Shown here one piece after another: positions 47,727 to 58,647 of a DNA stretch of 64,000 nucleotides. The position numbers and the translations under genes are program-made. This DNA is from Clostridioides difficile (GTDB lineage: Bacteria; Bacillota; Clostridia; Peptostreptococcales; Peptostreptococcaceae). The notes under the pieces are model-generated. The model was not told where the DNA came from, searched no databases, and saw nothing but the letters and a program-made list of their open reading frames with translations. The first letter of the stretch is position 1. The number at the start of each line of letters is the position of its first letter. The stretch is taken from assembly GCF_001299635.1 (NCBI RefSeq), contig NZ_JRHN01000044.1, positions 1-64,000 on the forward strand, read 5' to 3'.

Positions 47727-49127
47727 ATGGAAACCCAAAGTAATAACAAAAAAGGAAATTTAATAATAGCAATCGTAATGACTGGTGCTTTTATAAGCTC
47801 TCTTAGCCAGACATTATTATCAACTGCATTACCTAATATAATGTCAGATTTTAAAATTACTGCTGATGTTGGTCAGTGGTTAACAACAATTTATCTACTT
47901 ATTGCAGGTATTATTGTACCTACAACAGCTTACTTGATAAATAGGTTTAGTACTAGAAAATTATTCATTACATCAATGACTATATTTTCCCTAGGATGTG
48001 TCATTGCACTTTTTTCTAATAGCTTTTCAACTATGCTAGTTGCTCGTGTATTACAAGCAGTTGGTTCTGGTTCTTTAATGCCACTACTACAGGTCATTAT
48101 ACTCTATTTATGTCCTGTTGAAAAACGTGGTACAGCTATGAGTTTAGTTGGTATTACAGTAGGATTTGCTCCAGCTATAGGACCAACTTTATCTGGATGG
48201 TTGGTAGATTCATTTGGTTGGCATAGTTTATTTTTACTTCTTTCACCTATAGCTATATTAGATGTTATACTTTCATTTATTCTATTGAAAAATGTTGGAG
48301 AAGCTCAAAAACTAAAATTGGATATACCTTCAATAATACTATCTTCTCTAGGATTTGGTGGTTTATTGATTGGATTTACTAATCAAGGTAATTATGGCTG
48401 GACTAATATTGCCACATATTTACCAATAATTATAGGAATTATATCATTAATATTATTTACATTACGTCAATTAAAATCTAAAGAACCATTTTTAGAGTTA
48501 AGAGTTTTCAAAAACAAACCATTCCTAATTTCTACAGTATTGATTATGATTGTGTATGCTTCAATGATGTCTGCCACATTAATGATTCCTCTATATATAC
48601 AATCTGTAAGAGGTTTTTCTGCACTAGTTTCAGGTTCTTTAATGATGCCAGGTGCTATACTGATGGTTGCATTAAATCCAATTGCAGGTCGCCATTTAGA
48701 TAAATATGGACCTCAAGCTTTATCAATATTAGGAACTGGCTGTTTATTTTTAGGAACTTTGTCTTTTGCTTTTTTAGGTAAAGATACGTCTTTAATTCAT
48801 GTATCATTAATGTATTGTATACGTATGATTGGTATTTCACTAGTTCTAATGCCATTAACTACTTGGGGACTTAAAACTCTGGATAGGGAACTTATATCTC
48901 ATGCTACAGCAATAAATAGTACACTTAGACAAATATCTGGTGCTATAGGCTCTGCTGTACTTATTACTATAATGACATCTGCTACAAAAAAAGCTCATAT
49001 GAGTTCAGCTATTCTGTCTAACATACATGGAATGGATGTTGCATTTTCAACAGCTGCTACTCTTGCATTTATTGGTTTAGTTATTTCTATATGTTTTATA
49101 AAAGAACGTCAAATTATTAGAGGCTAA
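47727..49127 (+). CDS. MFS multidrug efflux protein, EmrB/QacA (DHA2) type
   Basis: A 466-residue transporter with about 14 membrane segments. Motif D1-like LSTALPNIMSDFKI, the motif A remnant NRFSTRKLF and the motif C GITVGFAPAIGPTLSGWLVD (about 146-165) identify the DHA2 drug:H+ antiporter group. It is co-transcribed with its TetR regulator, and a large terminator follows. Its substrates cannot be read from sequence. Confidence 0.9.
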   Translation: METQSNNKKGNLIIAIVMTGAFISSLSQTLLSTALPNIMSDFKITADVGQWLTTIYLLIAGIIVPTTAYLINRFSTRKLFITSMTIFSLGCVIALFSNSFSTMLVARVLQAVGSGSLMPLLQVIILYLCPVEKRGTAMSLVGITVGFAPAIGPTLSGWLVDSFGWHSLFLLLSPIAILDVILSFILLKNVGEAQKLKLDIPSIILSSLGFGGLLIGFTNQGNYGWTNIATYLPIIIGIISLILFTLRQLKSKEPFLELRVFKNKPFLISTVLIMIVYASMMSATLMIPLYIQSVRGFSALVSGSLMMPGAILMVALNPIAGRHLDKYGPQALSILGTGCLFLGTLSFAFLGKDTSLIHVSLMYCIRMIGISLVLMPLTTWGLKTLDRELISHATAINSTLRQISGAIGSAVLITIMTSATKKAHMSSAILSNIHGMDVAFSTAATLAFIGLVISICFIKERQIIRG

Positions 49128-49143
49128 CAAAAAGAAGTTAATA

Positions 49144-49197
49144 AAAAAGGAGTTGTCACATGAACAGTTTAAGTTTGCTATGTGATAACTCCTTTTT
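49144..49197 (+). terminator. Terminator of the TetR-MFS unit
   Basis: 18-bp arms (aaaaaggagttgtcacat 49144-49161 / atgtgataactccttttt 49180-49197), one G-T pair, 18-base loop, ending in T. Confidence 0.85.
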
Positions 49198-49264
49198 ATT
49201 TATTTTAATCATCATATTTTTAATTATGCTATATTTTCCTATATAGGCTCTATACATTGAACAC

Positions 49265-49984
49265 TCAGTTATTTTTGCCAAAATAATTGTTTCTAATCTT
49301 ACATACATTTTTTGTCATTATTTTTCTAATAAAATGCACATAGATGAAGTTTTTTAATTTTGATAGATGTTGTGAATGAGTAGAGAAAAATACATCTGGT
49401 GAAGAAAAAACACCATAATCATATGCTATAGCTTCTTTTTGAATAAAAGTATCTTTACCATCCCAATCAATAGATGTGTTTTTCAAATCATTTGTGGCTA
49501 TTGCATACTTTTTGAATGTTCCATTCTGGTTAATAAATTTCTTCTGAATTGCTTCTAAATATTTTTTATCAGTTATTACTCCCTCTAGAGCAATCCATTT
49601 ATCTTGATAAAATACCTCTACCCAAGTATGAAGAATATATTTTGGTGCTAATAATGAAATCAATTTAGATGTAGCGCCTCGTTGAAAGTCTTTTGTTACA
49701 TTAAAAGCATGAAGCCTACAAGGGATATTCACTGAACGCAATAATGCCATTAAAAGAGTAGCTTTTGTATTACATTGTCCCATACCTTCATTTAGTACCT
49801 GTGTTGCCTTCAACATATCAGAAGCATTATAGCCAAATAAAATATCATTTTGGACAAACTCATAAATAGATTTTATTTTATGAAAATCATCTAAATCTAA
49901 CCACTTCTTAAGTGATACCAAAAACTTAAGTTGTGGGTCACTATAGTTTAGCATTTTTGTTTCTTCTAAATATTCTTTATTCAT
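49265..49984 (-). CDS. Transglutaminase-like cysteine protein
   Basis: A 239-residue cytoplasmic protein with the transglutaminase/protease core: Cys in GMGQCNTKATLLMALLRSVNIPCRLHAFNV (about 68-97) and His in LHTWVEVFYQDKWIALEG (about 138-155). The third residue (Asp) is probably in the strand after WIALEG. Such proteins can be peptidases or transglutaminases; substrates are unknown. It follows the AraC gene by 46 bases in the same direction, which suggests that the regulator may control it. AAAGGGG precedes the start. Confidence 0.8.
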   Translation of the reverse strand: MNKEYLEETKMLNYSDPQLKFLVSLKKWLDLDDFHKIKSIYEFVQNDILFGYNASDMLKATQVLNEGMGQCNTKATLLMALLRSVNIPCRLHAFNVTKDFQRGATSKLISLLAPKYILHTWVEVFYQDKWIALEGVITDKKYLEAIQKKFINQNGTFKKYAIATNDLKNTSIDWDGKDTFIQKEAIAYDYGVFSSPDVFFSTHSQHLSKLKNFIYVHFIRKIMTKNVCKIRNNYFGKNN

Positions 49985-50030
49985 AATAAATCCCCTTTCT
50001 TAATACAACTTCATTATATAACGAGAATAT

Positions 50031-50789
50031 TTAATATACTTTCAAAAACTCGCTATCTTTTAAAGATAAAGAAACGGGCATTCCCATCATACGCTTAACT
50101 GTTCCTGCAAAATGTGATGGAGTGTCGAATCCAGCAATCATAGAAGCTTCAGTAACATTTTTCCCAGAAAGCAATTCTCCAAAAGCACGCTCCATTTGAT
50201 GAAGTAAAATATAGCTTTTTAAAGGTATACCAATTTGCTCTTTAAACAAATGTGATAATCTACTTGCTGATAGTGCCACTTTATCTGCAAAGTTTGAAAT
50301 CGTATGATTATCACAATTACAAGTATGTAATAATTGAAGCAATTCTGTAATTCTATCATCATAGTATTTGATAGTTTCAGGGAAATTCAAATAGTTGTTA
50401 AGCATTTTCATAAACTTTAAATACTGTTCTTCACTAGATTGATATATCAAAAAAGTTCCTTGTTGACGTAATTCATCTAATCCATCTTTTTCACATATCC
50501 AATATCCAAAATCATTCATTTTTGAGGTAAGCTGTTCTGCAAATATAGATGTAGGTTCAATAAGAGCAGAATAATAAACTTTTTTTCTTGCTGAAAATGA
50601 GTGAGAGATATTTTTATCTACTACGATACAATTACATTTAACTAATTTTTCATTGACTGTTATTTCAATGCTGTCTTCTATTCCTATAAATAGTTGTAAC
50701 ATCCAATGGCTATGTTTATCTGCCTCTAAATGATTTGTAATCATACTAATTCTATCTTCTTGCCAAAAAATTTTATTTATAATGTTCAT
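50031..50789 (-). CDS. AraC-family regulator
   Basis: A 252-residue protein with a cupin-like N-terminal ligand domain (about 1-140) and a C-terminal AraC double helix-turn-helix (about 155-245): FADKVALSASRLSHLFKEQIGIPLKSYIL and NVTEASMIAGFDTPSHFAGTVKRMMGMP. The ATG at 50789 has GGAAG upstream; the GTG at 50819 has no clear site. It is likely to control the transglutaminase-like gene next to it. Confidence 0.87.
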   Translation of the reverse strand: MNIINKIFWQEDRISMITNHLEADKHSHWMLQLFIGIEDSIEITVNEKLVKCNCIVVDKNISHSFSARKKVYYSALIEPTSIFAEQLTSKMNDFGYWICEKDGLDELRQQGTFLIYQSSEEQYLKFMKMLNNYLNFPETIKYYDDRITELLQLLHTCNCDNHTISNFADKVALSASRLSHLFKEQIGIPLKSYILLHQMERAFGELLSGKNVTEASMIAGFDTPSHFAGTVKRMMGMPVSLSLKDSEFLKVY

Positions 50790-50879
50790 TGTATCACTTC
50801 CTTCTTCTAAAAATATCACTCTTTATTTTAATAGATTGTCCTATATTTGTGAATACATTTTGATAAAAGACCTGCAAAA

Positions 50880-50922
50880 AGGCATGAATCCTTAGGATAA
50901 AAATACCCAAGAATTCATGCCT
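50880..50922 (-). terminator. ridA terminator
   Basis: 10-bp arms (aggcatgaat 50880-50889 / attcatgcct 50913-50922) with inner pairing, T-run on the minus strand, 35 bases after ridA. Confidence 0.8.
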
Positions 50923-50956
50923 AATCTAATAGCTACATGTTCCAAATTATATATTC

Positions 50957-51337
50957 TTATAATACAGCTATTACTTCTATTTCAACTTTAACATCTTTTG
51001 GTAATCTAGCAACTTCTACACAAGCTCTTGCTGGTTTATTTTCTCCAAAATATTCAGCATAAACTTCGTTTATAGCTCCAAATTCATTCATATCTTTTAT
51101 AAATACTGTAGTTTTAACTACATTTGAAAAATCAGCTCCACTTTCAGCTAATATAGCTTTAAGATTTTTTAAAGATTGAGCAGTTTGAGCTTGTACATCT
51201 CCTTCAACTACTTCCATAGTCTCTGGTACAAGAGGAACTTGTCCAGATACAAATAATAAGTTTCCAGCTTTTATAGCTTGAGAGTATGGTCCTAAAGCTG
51301 CTGGTGCATCATTAGTATGTATTACTTCATGTTTCAT
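50957..51337 (-). CDS. ridA: RidA-family enamine/imine deaminase
   Basis: A 126-residue protein with the RidA hallmarks: [16 protein letters not shown] at the N-terminus, LLFVSGQVP, and the catalytic Arg in [21 protein letters not shown] (about 99-119). RidA hydrolyses reactive 2-aminoacrylate and related enamines released by PLP dehydratases. The gene directly upstream on the same strand is threonine deaminase, the main source of such enamines, so the pairing is functional. Confidence 0.95.
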   Translation of the reverse strand: MKHEVIHTNDAPAALGPYSQAIKAGNLLFVSGQVPLVPETMEVVEGDVQAQTAQSLKNLKAILAESGADFSNVVKTTVFIKDMNEFGAINEVYAEYFGENKPARACVEVARLPKDVKVEIEVIAVL

Positions 51338-51431
51338 TTTAAAATCCTCCTAATTCGTTAATCTGATACATATAAAATGTATCTTCATACACTATTATAC
51401 TATTTTTCTTGTATATTATATACACTTTTTA

Positions 51432-52649
51432 CTATAATTCTATAATTTTAAAACCTTTGTCTTCTATAGCTTTCTTTATTTTAGCTATATGGTCATAATC
51501 TATTGTCTCTAGTATAAATTCCGCACTTTGTTTTCCTAGAGCTTCTCCTGCTGATAATTTACCTTGATTAGCACTTAAAATGTTTCCACCATTCTCACTT
51601 ATTATTCTAGTTAATTCAGCAAAGTTTCCTGGCTTGTCTTCCATAATTGTACTAAATGAATATCTTCTTCCTTCTTTAGCTAGAGCAACACCTATTATTC
51701 TATATAATGTATTTATGTCTATGTTACCACCAGATATTATACAAACTACATTTTCATCTTTTGCTGGTACATACTTACCACTTAATATAGCAGCTGTACA
51801 TACAGCTCCAGCACCTTCTGAAACTATTTTTTGACTTTCCATCATAAATAATATTGATTCTGCAATTTCTGTTTCTTCAACCACAACTATTTCATCGACT
51901 AATTCGTTTATTATTTCAAAAGTTAAATCTCCTGGAGTTTTAACAGCTATACCATCAGCTATTGTAGTATCATTAAATGCTGTTGTTACTTTTCCATTTT
52001 TAACTGATTCTTTCATTGAAGGTATATTTGCAGTTTGAACACCAACTATTTTCACATTAGGATTTAATGCTTTTGCAGCTACAGCTACACCAGAGATGAT
52101 TCCACCTCCACCAACTGGGCATAATATAGTATCAACTTTATTGTCTAATTGTTCGAAAATCTCAAGAGATATAGTTCCTTGTCCTGCTATAACATATTTA
52201 TCATTGAATGGATGTAAGAAAGTTGCTCCTGTTTCTTTTTGTATTTCAACAGCTTTTGCATACGCGTCATCATAAACTGCACCATTTAAAACTACTTCTG
52301 CTCCATAACCTTTAGTTGCACTAACTTTTGCTAAAGGTGCAGTTGCTGGCATTACTATTGTAGATTTTATACCAGTCATTTTTGCCCCTAATGCAACACC
52401 TTGAGCATGATTTCCTGCACTTGAAGCTATAACTCCATTTGCTTTTTCTTCATCTGTTAAACTTGCTATTTTGTTACAAGCTCCTCTTAATTTAAAAGAA
52501 CCTGTTTTTTGAAGATTCTCACATTTATAGAACACATTTGCTCCTGTTTTTTCGCTAAGTTTAACACTTTCAAGTAAGTCAGTTCTTTTTACTATGTTTT
52601 TGATGGTCTCTCTAGCTTCTTTCACATCTGTTAAGGTAACGTTTATCAT
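51432..52649 (-). CDS. ilvA: Threonine ammonia-lyase with ACT domain
   Basis: This PLP enzyme deaminates threonine to 2-oxobutyrate. About 405 residues: catalytic fold-type II domain with the PLP Lys in GSFKLRGACNKI (about 50-61) and the PLP loop CPVGGGGIISG (about 182-192), and one C-terminal ACT domain (about 330-405). One ACT rather than two regulatory domains fits TdcB-like forms rather than the long biosynthetic IlvA. The ATG at 52649 has GGGAGTGG upstream; the ATG eight codons earlier has none. It is followed by ridA. Confidence 0.92.
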   Translation of the reverse strand: MINVTLTDVKEARETIKNIVKRTDLLESVKLSEKTGANVFYKCENLQKTGSFKLRGACNKIASLTDEEKANGVIASSAGNHAQGVALGAKMTGIKSTIVMPATAPLAKVSATKGYGAEVVLNGAVYDDAYAKAVEIQKETGATFLHPFNDKYVIAGQGTISLEIFEQLDNKVDTILCPVGGGGIISGVAVAAKALNPNVKIVGVQTANIPSMKESVKNGKVTTAFNDTTIADGIAVKTPGDLTFEIINELVDEIVVVEETEIAESILFMMESQKIVSEGAGAVCTAAILSGKYVPAKDENVVCIISGGNIDINTLYRIIGVALAKEGRRYSFSTIMEDKPGNFAELTRIISENGGNILSANQGKLSAGEALGKQSAEFILETIDYDHIAKIKKAIEDKGFKIIEL

Positions 52650-53307
52650 TTTATTCCACTCCCGTAAATCCAATTTTTGTTTATTACTTTCTATATAATT
52701 CTATATCTTTTTTTTTTAAAAATCAACATGTAAACGATTTTTATAATTTTTTAATTAATCACAAAAAAACTAAAAATACAACAATTGAATACAATAAACA
52801 CATATCTTCAATTCGTTTAAATTACATTAAATGATAATTTAAAAATATATTTTACAATTTTATCAAAATAACAATGTATTCTTTATTATTTTTATTAAAA
52901 TTTGTATTTTATATTATTTTATTTACTTACAAACTATTTTTTTGGCTTTTTTTAATCTTATTAAAGTTAACAAAATAATAATAAACATATATTACTAAAC
53001 AACTTCTATTTAAAAGAAAGTTTTACTTTATTTTTATTCAAAATTAGAAAACTATACATTAATAATAAAATATAATAAAAAAACTAAAATACCAATAAAA
53101 TTGAAGATTTCTTTTATATAACAATCATTTTTTATTAAAAGGTGTTTTTTATTTTAATATATATTTAATAAGGTTAAATAGAATAATCATTTTAATTTTA
53201 TACTTTACTTTTTCTATAAACCTATTATAATTAAAGTATAATCATTTTGCTAACTTGTTTATTTTATTATAAAAATGTGAAACTTATTACATAAGGAGGA
53301 ATTTAAC
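52650..53307. other. Very AT-rich gene-free region
   Basis: About 650 bases between two divergent amino-acid catabolism genes. I find no gene, RNA or strong repeat. It consists largely of A and T runs and probably carries the two upstream control regions; TATAAT-like words occur near 53241, but no single promoter stands out. Confidence 0.5.
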
Positions 53308-54936
53308 ATGAAAAATAATACTTATAAAGAAATCAAAAACATATATGGAAAAATAAGCCCTTTTGAATTTAAGGACAAATTAATAGATATTGCAAAATAC
53401 ACTGCAAAAGAAAATAACAGAGAGTTACTTGATGCAGGTCGTGGTAATCCAAATTGGACTTGTTCAACTGCTAGAGAAGCCTTTTTTACTTTTGGTCATT
53501 TTGCTATTACTGAAACTCGTTCTAATTGGGATTTAGGTCATTTGGCTGGAATGCCTCAAAAAAAAGGTATAAAAGAAAGATTTTTTAAATTTATAAATGA
53601 AAATATAGATATGCCTGGAGCATACTTAGCTAGAGATATTATAAACTTTGGTATAAATGAACTTGGATTTGATGGAGATGAATTTGTTCATGAACTAGCT
53701 GATGGAATTATTGGTGATAACTATCCACTTCCAGATAGAATGTTACCTCATATGGAAAAAATAGTGCATGATTACTTGGTTCAAGAAATGAAATATGATA
53801 TATCAGGTAAATATGGTGATGTAGAGATTTTTGCTGTTGAAGGTGCTACAGCTGCCATGTGTTATATTTTTGATTCATTAATGGCTAATGAACTACTAAA
53901 AAAAGGTGATACTATAGCTTTGATGACTCCAATATTTACACCTTATCTTGAAATACCTAATCTTCCTCGTTATGATTTTAAAGTTGTAAATATAAATGCT
54001 AATGCAGTTGATGAAAAAGGTGCTCATACATGGCAATACACTAAAAAAGAATTAGAAAAACTTCGTGACAAGTCTATTAAAGCTTTATTTGTTGTTAATC
54101 CTAATAATCCTGCATCTATAGCTATGGATGACACATCTTGTAATAACCTAATAGATGTGATTGAGAATTATAACAAAGATTTAATGATAATATCAGATGA
54201 TGTGTATGGAACTTTTGTAGAAGACTTTTCATCATTGATGTCAAAACTTCCTTACAACACTGTTGGGGTTTATTCTTATTCAAAATATTTTGGAGTTACA
54301 GGATGGAGACTTGGTACATTTGCACTTCATAAGAAGAATGTTTTTGATAAGAAAATAAATGATTTAACTGGAGAATTAAAAAAATCAGTAGATAAGCGTT
54401 ACAGTGATATGAGTCTTAATCCTTCTAGTCTTTCATTTATGGAAAGAGTTGTTGCTGATAGTAGACTTGTTGCTCTTAATCATACTGCTGGTCTTTCTAC
54501 TCCTCAGCAAGTACAAATGGCATTTTTCTCTGCATTTGCCTTAATTGACAAAGTTGATGCCTACAAAAAACTTAATATGAGTATCTGTCATAGACGTCAA
54601 AAACTATTGTTTGAAGCTTTAGAGCTTCCAATCAATGAAAGTAAAAATAATGCTGCATATTATACTCAATTTGATATTGAAGAATGGGCTAAATTAAACT
54701 ATGGAGAAGATTTATTTAAATTTATAAGTAAAATTTCTGCTCCAGTGGATGTTCTTTATAAATTAGCTAATGACTATTCTGTAGTCTTACTTAGTGGAAA
54801 TGGATTTTATGGTCCTGAATGGTCAATCAGAATATCTCTAGCAAATTTATATGATGAGGCTTACACTAAGATAGGAAAAGCTATCAGAGAAATACTAAAT
54901 GGTTACATTACTGAATGGCAAAAAACTAAGAAATAG
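53308..54936 (+). CDS. aspD: Aspartate 4-decarboxylase / aspartate aminotransferase
   Basis: A 542-residue PLP enzyme that decarboxylates aspartate to alanine and CO2. Its length and an N-terminal extension beyond the usual aminotransferase fold are typical. GRGNPNWT, NPNNPASIAM, ISDDVYGTF and the PLP Lys in YSYSKYFGVTGWRLG are visible. AAGGAGG precedes the ATG. An asparaginase follows in the same direction 120 bases on, so asparagine can be turned into aspartate and then alanine, a proton-consuming route. Confidence 0.92.
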   Translation: MKNNTYKEIKNIYGKISPFEFKDKLIDIAKYTAKENNRELLDAGRGNPNWTCSTAREAFFTFGHFAITETRSNWDLGHLAGMPQKKGIKERFFKFINENIDMPGAYLARDIINFGINELGFDGDEFVHELADGIIGDNYPLPDRMLPHMEKIVHDYLVQEMKYDISGKYGDVEIFAVEGATAAMCYIFDSLMANELLKKGDTIALMTPIFTPYLEIPNLPRYDFKVVNINANAVDEKGAHTWQYTKKELEKLRDKSIKALFVVNPNNPASIAMDDTSCNNLIDVIENYNKDLMIISDDVYGTFVEDFSSLMSKLPYNTVGVYSYSKYFGVTGWRLGTFALHKKNVFDKKINDLTGELKKSVDKRYSDMSLNPSSLSFMERVVADSRLVALNHTAGLSTPQQVQMAFFSAFALIDKVDAYKKLNMSICHRRQKLLFEALELPINESKNNAAYYTQFDIEEWAKLNYGEDLFKFISKISAPVDVLYKLANDYSVVLLSGNGFYGPEWSIRISLANLYDEAYTKIGKAIREILNGYITEWQKTKK

Positions 54937-55056
54937 TTATATTACACTGAAATATCTAAATTATATGAATAAAAGAATTTATGTAGACCTTAGCTACTTT
55001 TTTTGATATAATCCTATCGGAATTATAAATTTTATTTATGAAAGGCAGAGAATAGT

Positions 55057-56052
55057 ATGAGTATTAAGAAAAAAGTTGCCATAGTTTTTACTGGTGGAAC
55101 TATATCTATGACAGTGGATGATAAAGTAGGAGCTGCTATACCAACTTTATCGGGGGAACAAATATTATCAATGGTTACCAATATTGATAAAGTCGCAGAT
55201 GTGGAGGTCTTTAACTTTGATGAAATTCCAGGACCTCATATAACGCCTTATAGAATGATGGAATTAAAAAATTATGTAAATGATTTATTAGCAAGAAAAG
55301 ATATTACAGGAGTTGTAATAACACATGGTACAGATAGTTTAGAAGAAACAGCTTATTTTCTAGACCTTACAATTGATAACATTAAACCCGTAATAGTCAC
55401 AGGTGCTATGAGAAGTAGCTCTGAGCTTGGATATGATGGTTCAAGTAATTTATCTGCTTCAGTTTGTACTGCTGTATCTAAAGATGCTATGGGCAAAGGT
55501 GTTCTTGTAGTCCTAAATAACGAAGTATTATTAGCTTCTGAGGCTACTAAGACAAATACTCTTTCTTTAAATACATTTAAATCTTTAACTAGTGGTCCAT
55601 TAGGAATAATTGACTGCAATGAACTTGTTCTTACAAGAGATATTGTAAATAGAACAATTATAGATACTGATAAGGTAGAATCTAAAGTTGCTTTATTTAA
55701 AGCATATGTAGGAGAGAATGCAGATTTTATAAGATTTGCTGTTGATAGTGGATATAAAGGTATAGTTATTGAGGCAATGGGTAGAGGTAATATTCCTCCT
55801 CATATGCTTTCTGGAGTTGAATATGCTAGAGAAAAAGGACTTCCTGTTGTTATAGTTTCTAGATGCCACTCAGGTAGAGTGTTTGATAGCTATGGTTATT
55901 ATGGTTCTGGTAGAGATTTAAAAAATCTTGGATGTATATTTGGTGGAGACCTTCCAGGTCAAAAAGCTAGAATAAAACTTATATTAGCACTTGGGAAAAC
56001 TGATAATCTTGATGAAATCAAAGACTTCTTTGAAAAAGGAATCTACTGTTAA
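55057..56052 (+). CDS. L-asparaginase (type I-like, cytoplasmic)
   Basis: A 331-residue asparaginase without a signal peptide. The two catalytic Thr motifs are FTGGTISM (about 11-18) and THGTDSLEETAYFLD (about 90-104). The C-terminal domain is complete. It lacks the export signal of high-affinity type II enzymes, so it is likely to act inside the cell. A TATAAT-like word lies about 50 bases upstream, so it may have its own promoter besides the aspartate decarboxylase one. GAAAGG precedes the ATG. Confidence 0.93.
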   Translation: MSIKKKVAIVFTGGTISMTVDDKVGAAIPTLSGEQILSMVTNIDKVADVEVFNFDEIPGPHITPYRMMELKNYVNDLLARKDITGVVITHGTDSLEETAYFLDLTIDNIKPVIVTGAMRSSSELGYDGSSNLSASVCTAVSKDAMGKGVLVVLNNEVLLASEATKTNTLSLNTFKSLTSGPLGIIDCNELVLTRDIVNRTIIDTDKVESKVALFKAYVGENADFIRFAVDSGYKGIVIEAMGRGNIPPHMLSGVEYAREKGLPVVIVSRCHSGRVFDSYGYYGSGRDLKNLGCIFGGDLPGQKARIKLILALGKTDNLDEIKDFFEKGIYC

Positions 56053-56076
56053 TTATAATAAATCTTAAAATAATAA

Positions 56077-56114
56077 ACCCCTATTACAATTTTTAATTAA
56101 TTTGTAATAGGGGT
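56077..56114. terminator. Bidirectional terminator
   Basis: Perfect 13-bp stem (acccctattacaa 56077-56089 / ttgtaataggggt 56102-56114) with a 12-base loop, between asparaginase (plus) and leuS (minus). Confidence 0.85.
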
Positions 56115-56138
56115 CTTATTTTATCTTGTAGTTTTGAT

Positions 56139-58559
56139 TTATTTCACAACTACATTGACTAACTTCTTAGGTACAGCAACAACTTTAACTATAGTTTTAC
56201 CTTCAACTAATCCTTTTATTTTTTCATCTTCTAAAGCTACTTTTTCCATTTCTTCTTTAGATATATTTGAGTTAACAGTTAATTTTCCTCTAACTTTTCC
56301 ATTAACTTGTACAACAACTTCTATTTCATCTTTTACCAAAGCTTTTTCATCATACTTAGGCCAGTCTATATCAAATACACTTCCATCTTTACCTATCATA
56401 GTCCATAATTCTTCACCTAAATGAGGTGCAAATGGTGCTATTATAGTTACTATAGTTTGTACACCTTCTTTTATAACTGCTTCATTTATATTATCTAATT
56501 CTTTATATTTATACATATCATTTATTAATTCCATAAGAGCTGATATAGCAGTATTAAATCCAAATTTTTCACTTAAATCAGCAGTAACTTTTTTAAGTGT
56601 AGAATGTATAGTATATCTCATATCTTTATCTTGAGAATTTAATTTTCCAAACTCTACATCCTTTTTAACTACATCTGCTAACTCATCAACCAATCTATAA
56701 ACTCTATTTAAGAATCTAAAACATCCATCAACACCTTGCTCTGACCAGTCTAAATCTCTTTCTGGTGGTGCTGCAAATAATACGAAAAGTCTTGCAGTAT
56801 CTGCTCCATACTCATCAATTATATCCATAGGTGATACTGTATTGCCTTTAGATTTACTCATTTTAGAACCATCCATAAGAACCATTCCTTGAGTAAGTAA
56901 GTTTTTAAATGGCTCATCGAAATCTACCATACCCATGCTCTTAAATGCTTTTACAAACCATCTTGCATATAATAAGTGCATTATAGCATGTTCCACTCCA
57001 CCTATATATTGGTCTACTGGATGCCATCTATTAACTAACTCTTTACTAAATGGCTCACTTTCATTATTACTATCCACATATCTTAAGAAATACCAAGAAG
57101 AATCTACAAATGTATCCATAGTATCAACTTCTCTTCTAGCTGGTTTTCCACAGTGAGGACAAGTTGTTGACATAAATTGCTTTGAAGTAGTAAGTGGAGA
57201 TTCACCTTTTCCAGTAAACTCAACATCTGTTGGTAAAAGAACTGGTAAATCTTCTTTTTTAACTGGAACTATTCCACACTCATCACAATAAACTACAGGT
57301 ATAGGACAACCCCAGTATCTTTGTCTTGAAACTAACCAGTCTCTTAATCTATAGTTAATAGTTCTCTTTCCTCTACCTTCTTTTTCTAATTTATCTATTA
57401 TTCCTTCAAATCCTTCTGAAGCATCTAATCCATTAAACTCTTCTGAATTTATTATTTTGTTATCTTCTGTTATTACATCTATTATATCTAAATTATATTT
57501 CTCAGCAAAATCTCTATCTCTTTCATCATGTGCAGGAACTGCCATTATAGCTCCAGTTCCATATTCAACTAATACATAATTAGCTATCCATAAAGGAACC
57601 TTCTTACCATTTAAAGGGTTTATAACATATCTACCTATAAACATTCCTTCTTTTTCTACATCAGCAGCTGTTCTTTCTATTTCTGTCATTGTATGCATTT
57701 TTTGAACGAAAGCTTCAACTTCTGCTTCATATTCAGTACCAGCAACCAATTCTTTAACTAACTCATGTTCTGGAGCAAGTACCATATAAGTAACTCCATA
57801 AGTTGTATCTGGTCTAGTTGTAAACACTGTCATAGACTTATCAGTTCCATCTATATCAAAAACTAAGTCTGCTCCTGTACTCTTACCTATCCAGTTTTTT
57901 TGCATTATTTTAACCTTTTCTGGCCATCCATCTAATGTATCTAAATCATTAAGTAATTCTTCTGCAAATTCAGTAGTCTTAAAATACCATTGCTCCAAAT
58001 CTTTCTTTAATACTGTTGCTTTACATCTCTCACATGCTCCTTGAACAACTTGCTCATTTGCAAGAACAGTCTCACAAGAAGGACACCAGTTAACATAAGA
58101 TTTTTTCTTATATGCAAGCCCATGTTCTAAAAACTTCAAAAATATTTCTTGAGTAAATCTATAGTATTCTGGAGTTGAAGTTGCTACTTCCTTATCCCAA
58201 TCATAGCTAAGACCTAATAAATTTAATTGTTCTTTCATTTCTTCTATATTTTCCATTGTCCATTTGTGTGGATGTATACCATGTTTTATAGCAGCATTTT
58301 CAGCCGGCAAACCAAAAGAATCCCATCCCATTGGATGAAGTACATTATACCCTTCCATTTTTTTGAATCTTGCGACAACATCACCTATAGAATAGTTTCT
58401 AACATGACCCATGTGTATCTTTCCAGATGGATAAGGGAACATTTCTAATGTATAATAATTAGGTTTTTCAGTTTGTGCTGTATCCATTTTATACTGCTTA
58501 TTGTCTTTCCAGATTTTTTGCCATTTCGATTCTACTTCTTTAAAATTATATACGCTCAT
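56139..58559 (-). CDS. leuS: Leucyl-tRNA synthetase
   Basis: An 806-residue class I synthetase. HIGH-type motif [16 protein letters not shown] (about 42-57), zinc ribbon with CPSCETVL and CERCK, editing domain (about 220-420, with [13 protein letters not shown]), KMSKS in [14 protein letters not shown] (about 565-578), and C-terminal tRNA-binding part. All parts are intact. A Leu T-box leader lies upstream, so expression rises when tRNA-Leu is uncharged. AGGAGG precedes the start. Confidence 0.98.
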   Translation of the reverse strand: MSVYNFKEVESKWQKIWKDNKQYKMDTAQTEKPNYYTLEMFPYPSGKIHMGHVRNYSIGDVVARFKKMEGYNVLHPMGWDSFGLPAENAAIKHGIHPHKWTMENIEEMKEQLNLLGLSYDWDKEVATSTPEYYRFTQEIFLKFLEHGLAYKKKSYVNWCPSCETVLANEQVVQGACERCKATVLKKDLEQWYFKTTEFAEELLNDLDTLDGWPEKVKIMQKNWIGKSTGADLVFDIDGTDKSMTVFTTRPDTTYGVTYMVLAPEHELVKELVAGTEYEAEVEAFVQKMHTMTEIERTAADVEKEGMFIGRYVINPLNGKKVPLWIANYVLVEYGTGAIMAVPAHDERDRDFAEKYNLDIIDVITEDNKIINSEEFNGLDASEGFEGIIDKLEKEGRGKRTINYRLRDWLVSRQRYWGCPIPVVYCDECGIVPVKKEDLPVLLPTDVEFTGKGESPLTTSKQFMSTTCPHCGKPARREVDTMDTFVDSSWYFLRYVDSNNESEPFSKELVNRWHPVDQYIGGVEHAIMHLLYARWFVKAFKSMGMVDFDEPFKNLLTQGMVLMDGSKMSKSKGNTVSPMDIIDEYGADTARLFVLFAAPPERDLDWSEQGVDGCFRFLNRVYRLVDELADVVKKDVEFGKLNSQDKDMRYTIHSTLKKVTADLSEKFGFNTAISALMELINDMYKYKELDNINEAVIKEGVQTIVTIIAPFAPHLGEELWTMIGKDGSVFDIDWPKYDEKALVKDEIEVVVQVNGKVRGKLTVNSNISKEEMEKVALEDEKIKGLVEGKTIVKVVAVPKKLVNVVVK

Positions 58560-58647
58560 ATTTTGCCTCCTATTTTAGTTGTGTTCAACTACCTTATTTA
58601 ATATTATTTACTTATAATTTCCAAATAATGCCTTGAAAATAAAAAAT

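Noticed and set aside
52650..53307. Possible regulatory RNA in the long AT-rich gap
   Set aside because: No GC-rich stems, conserved motif or promoter-terminator pair could be seen.
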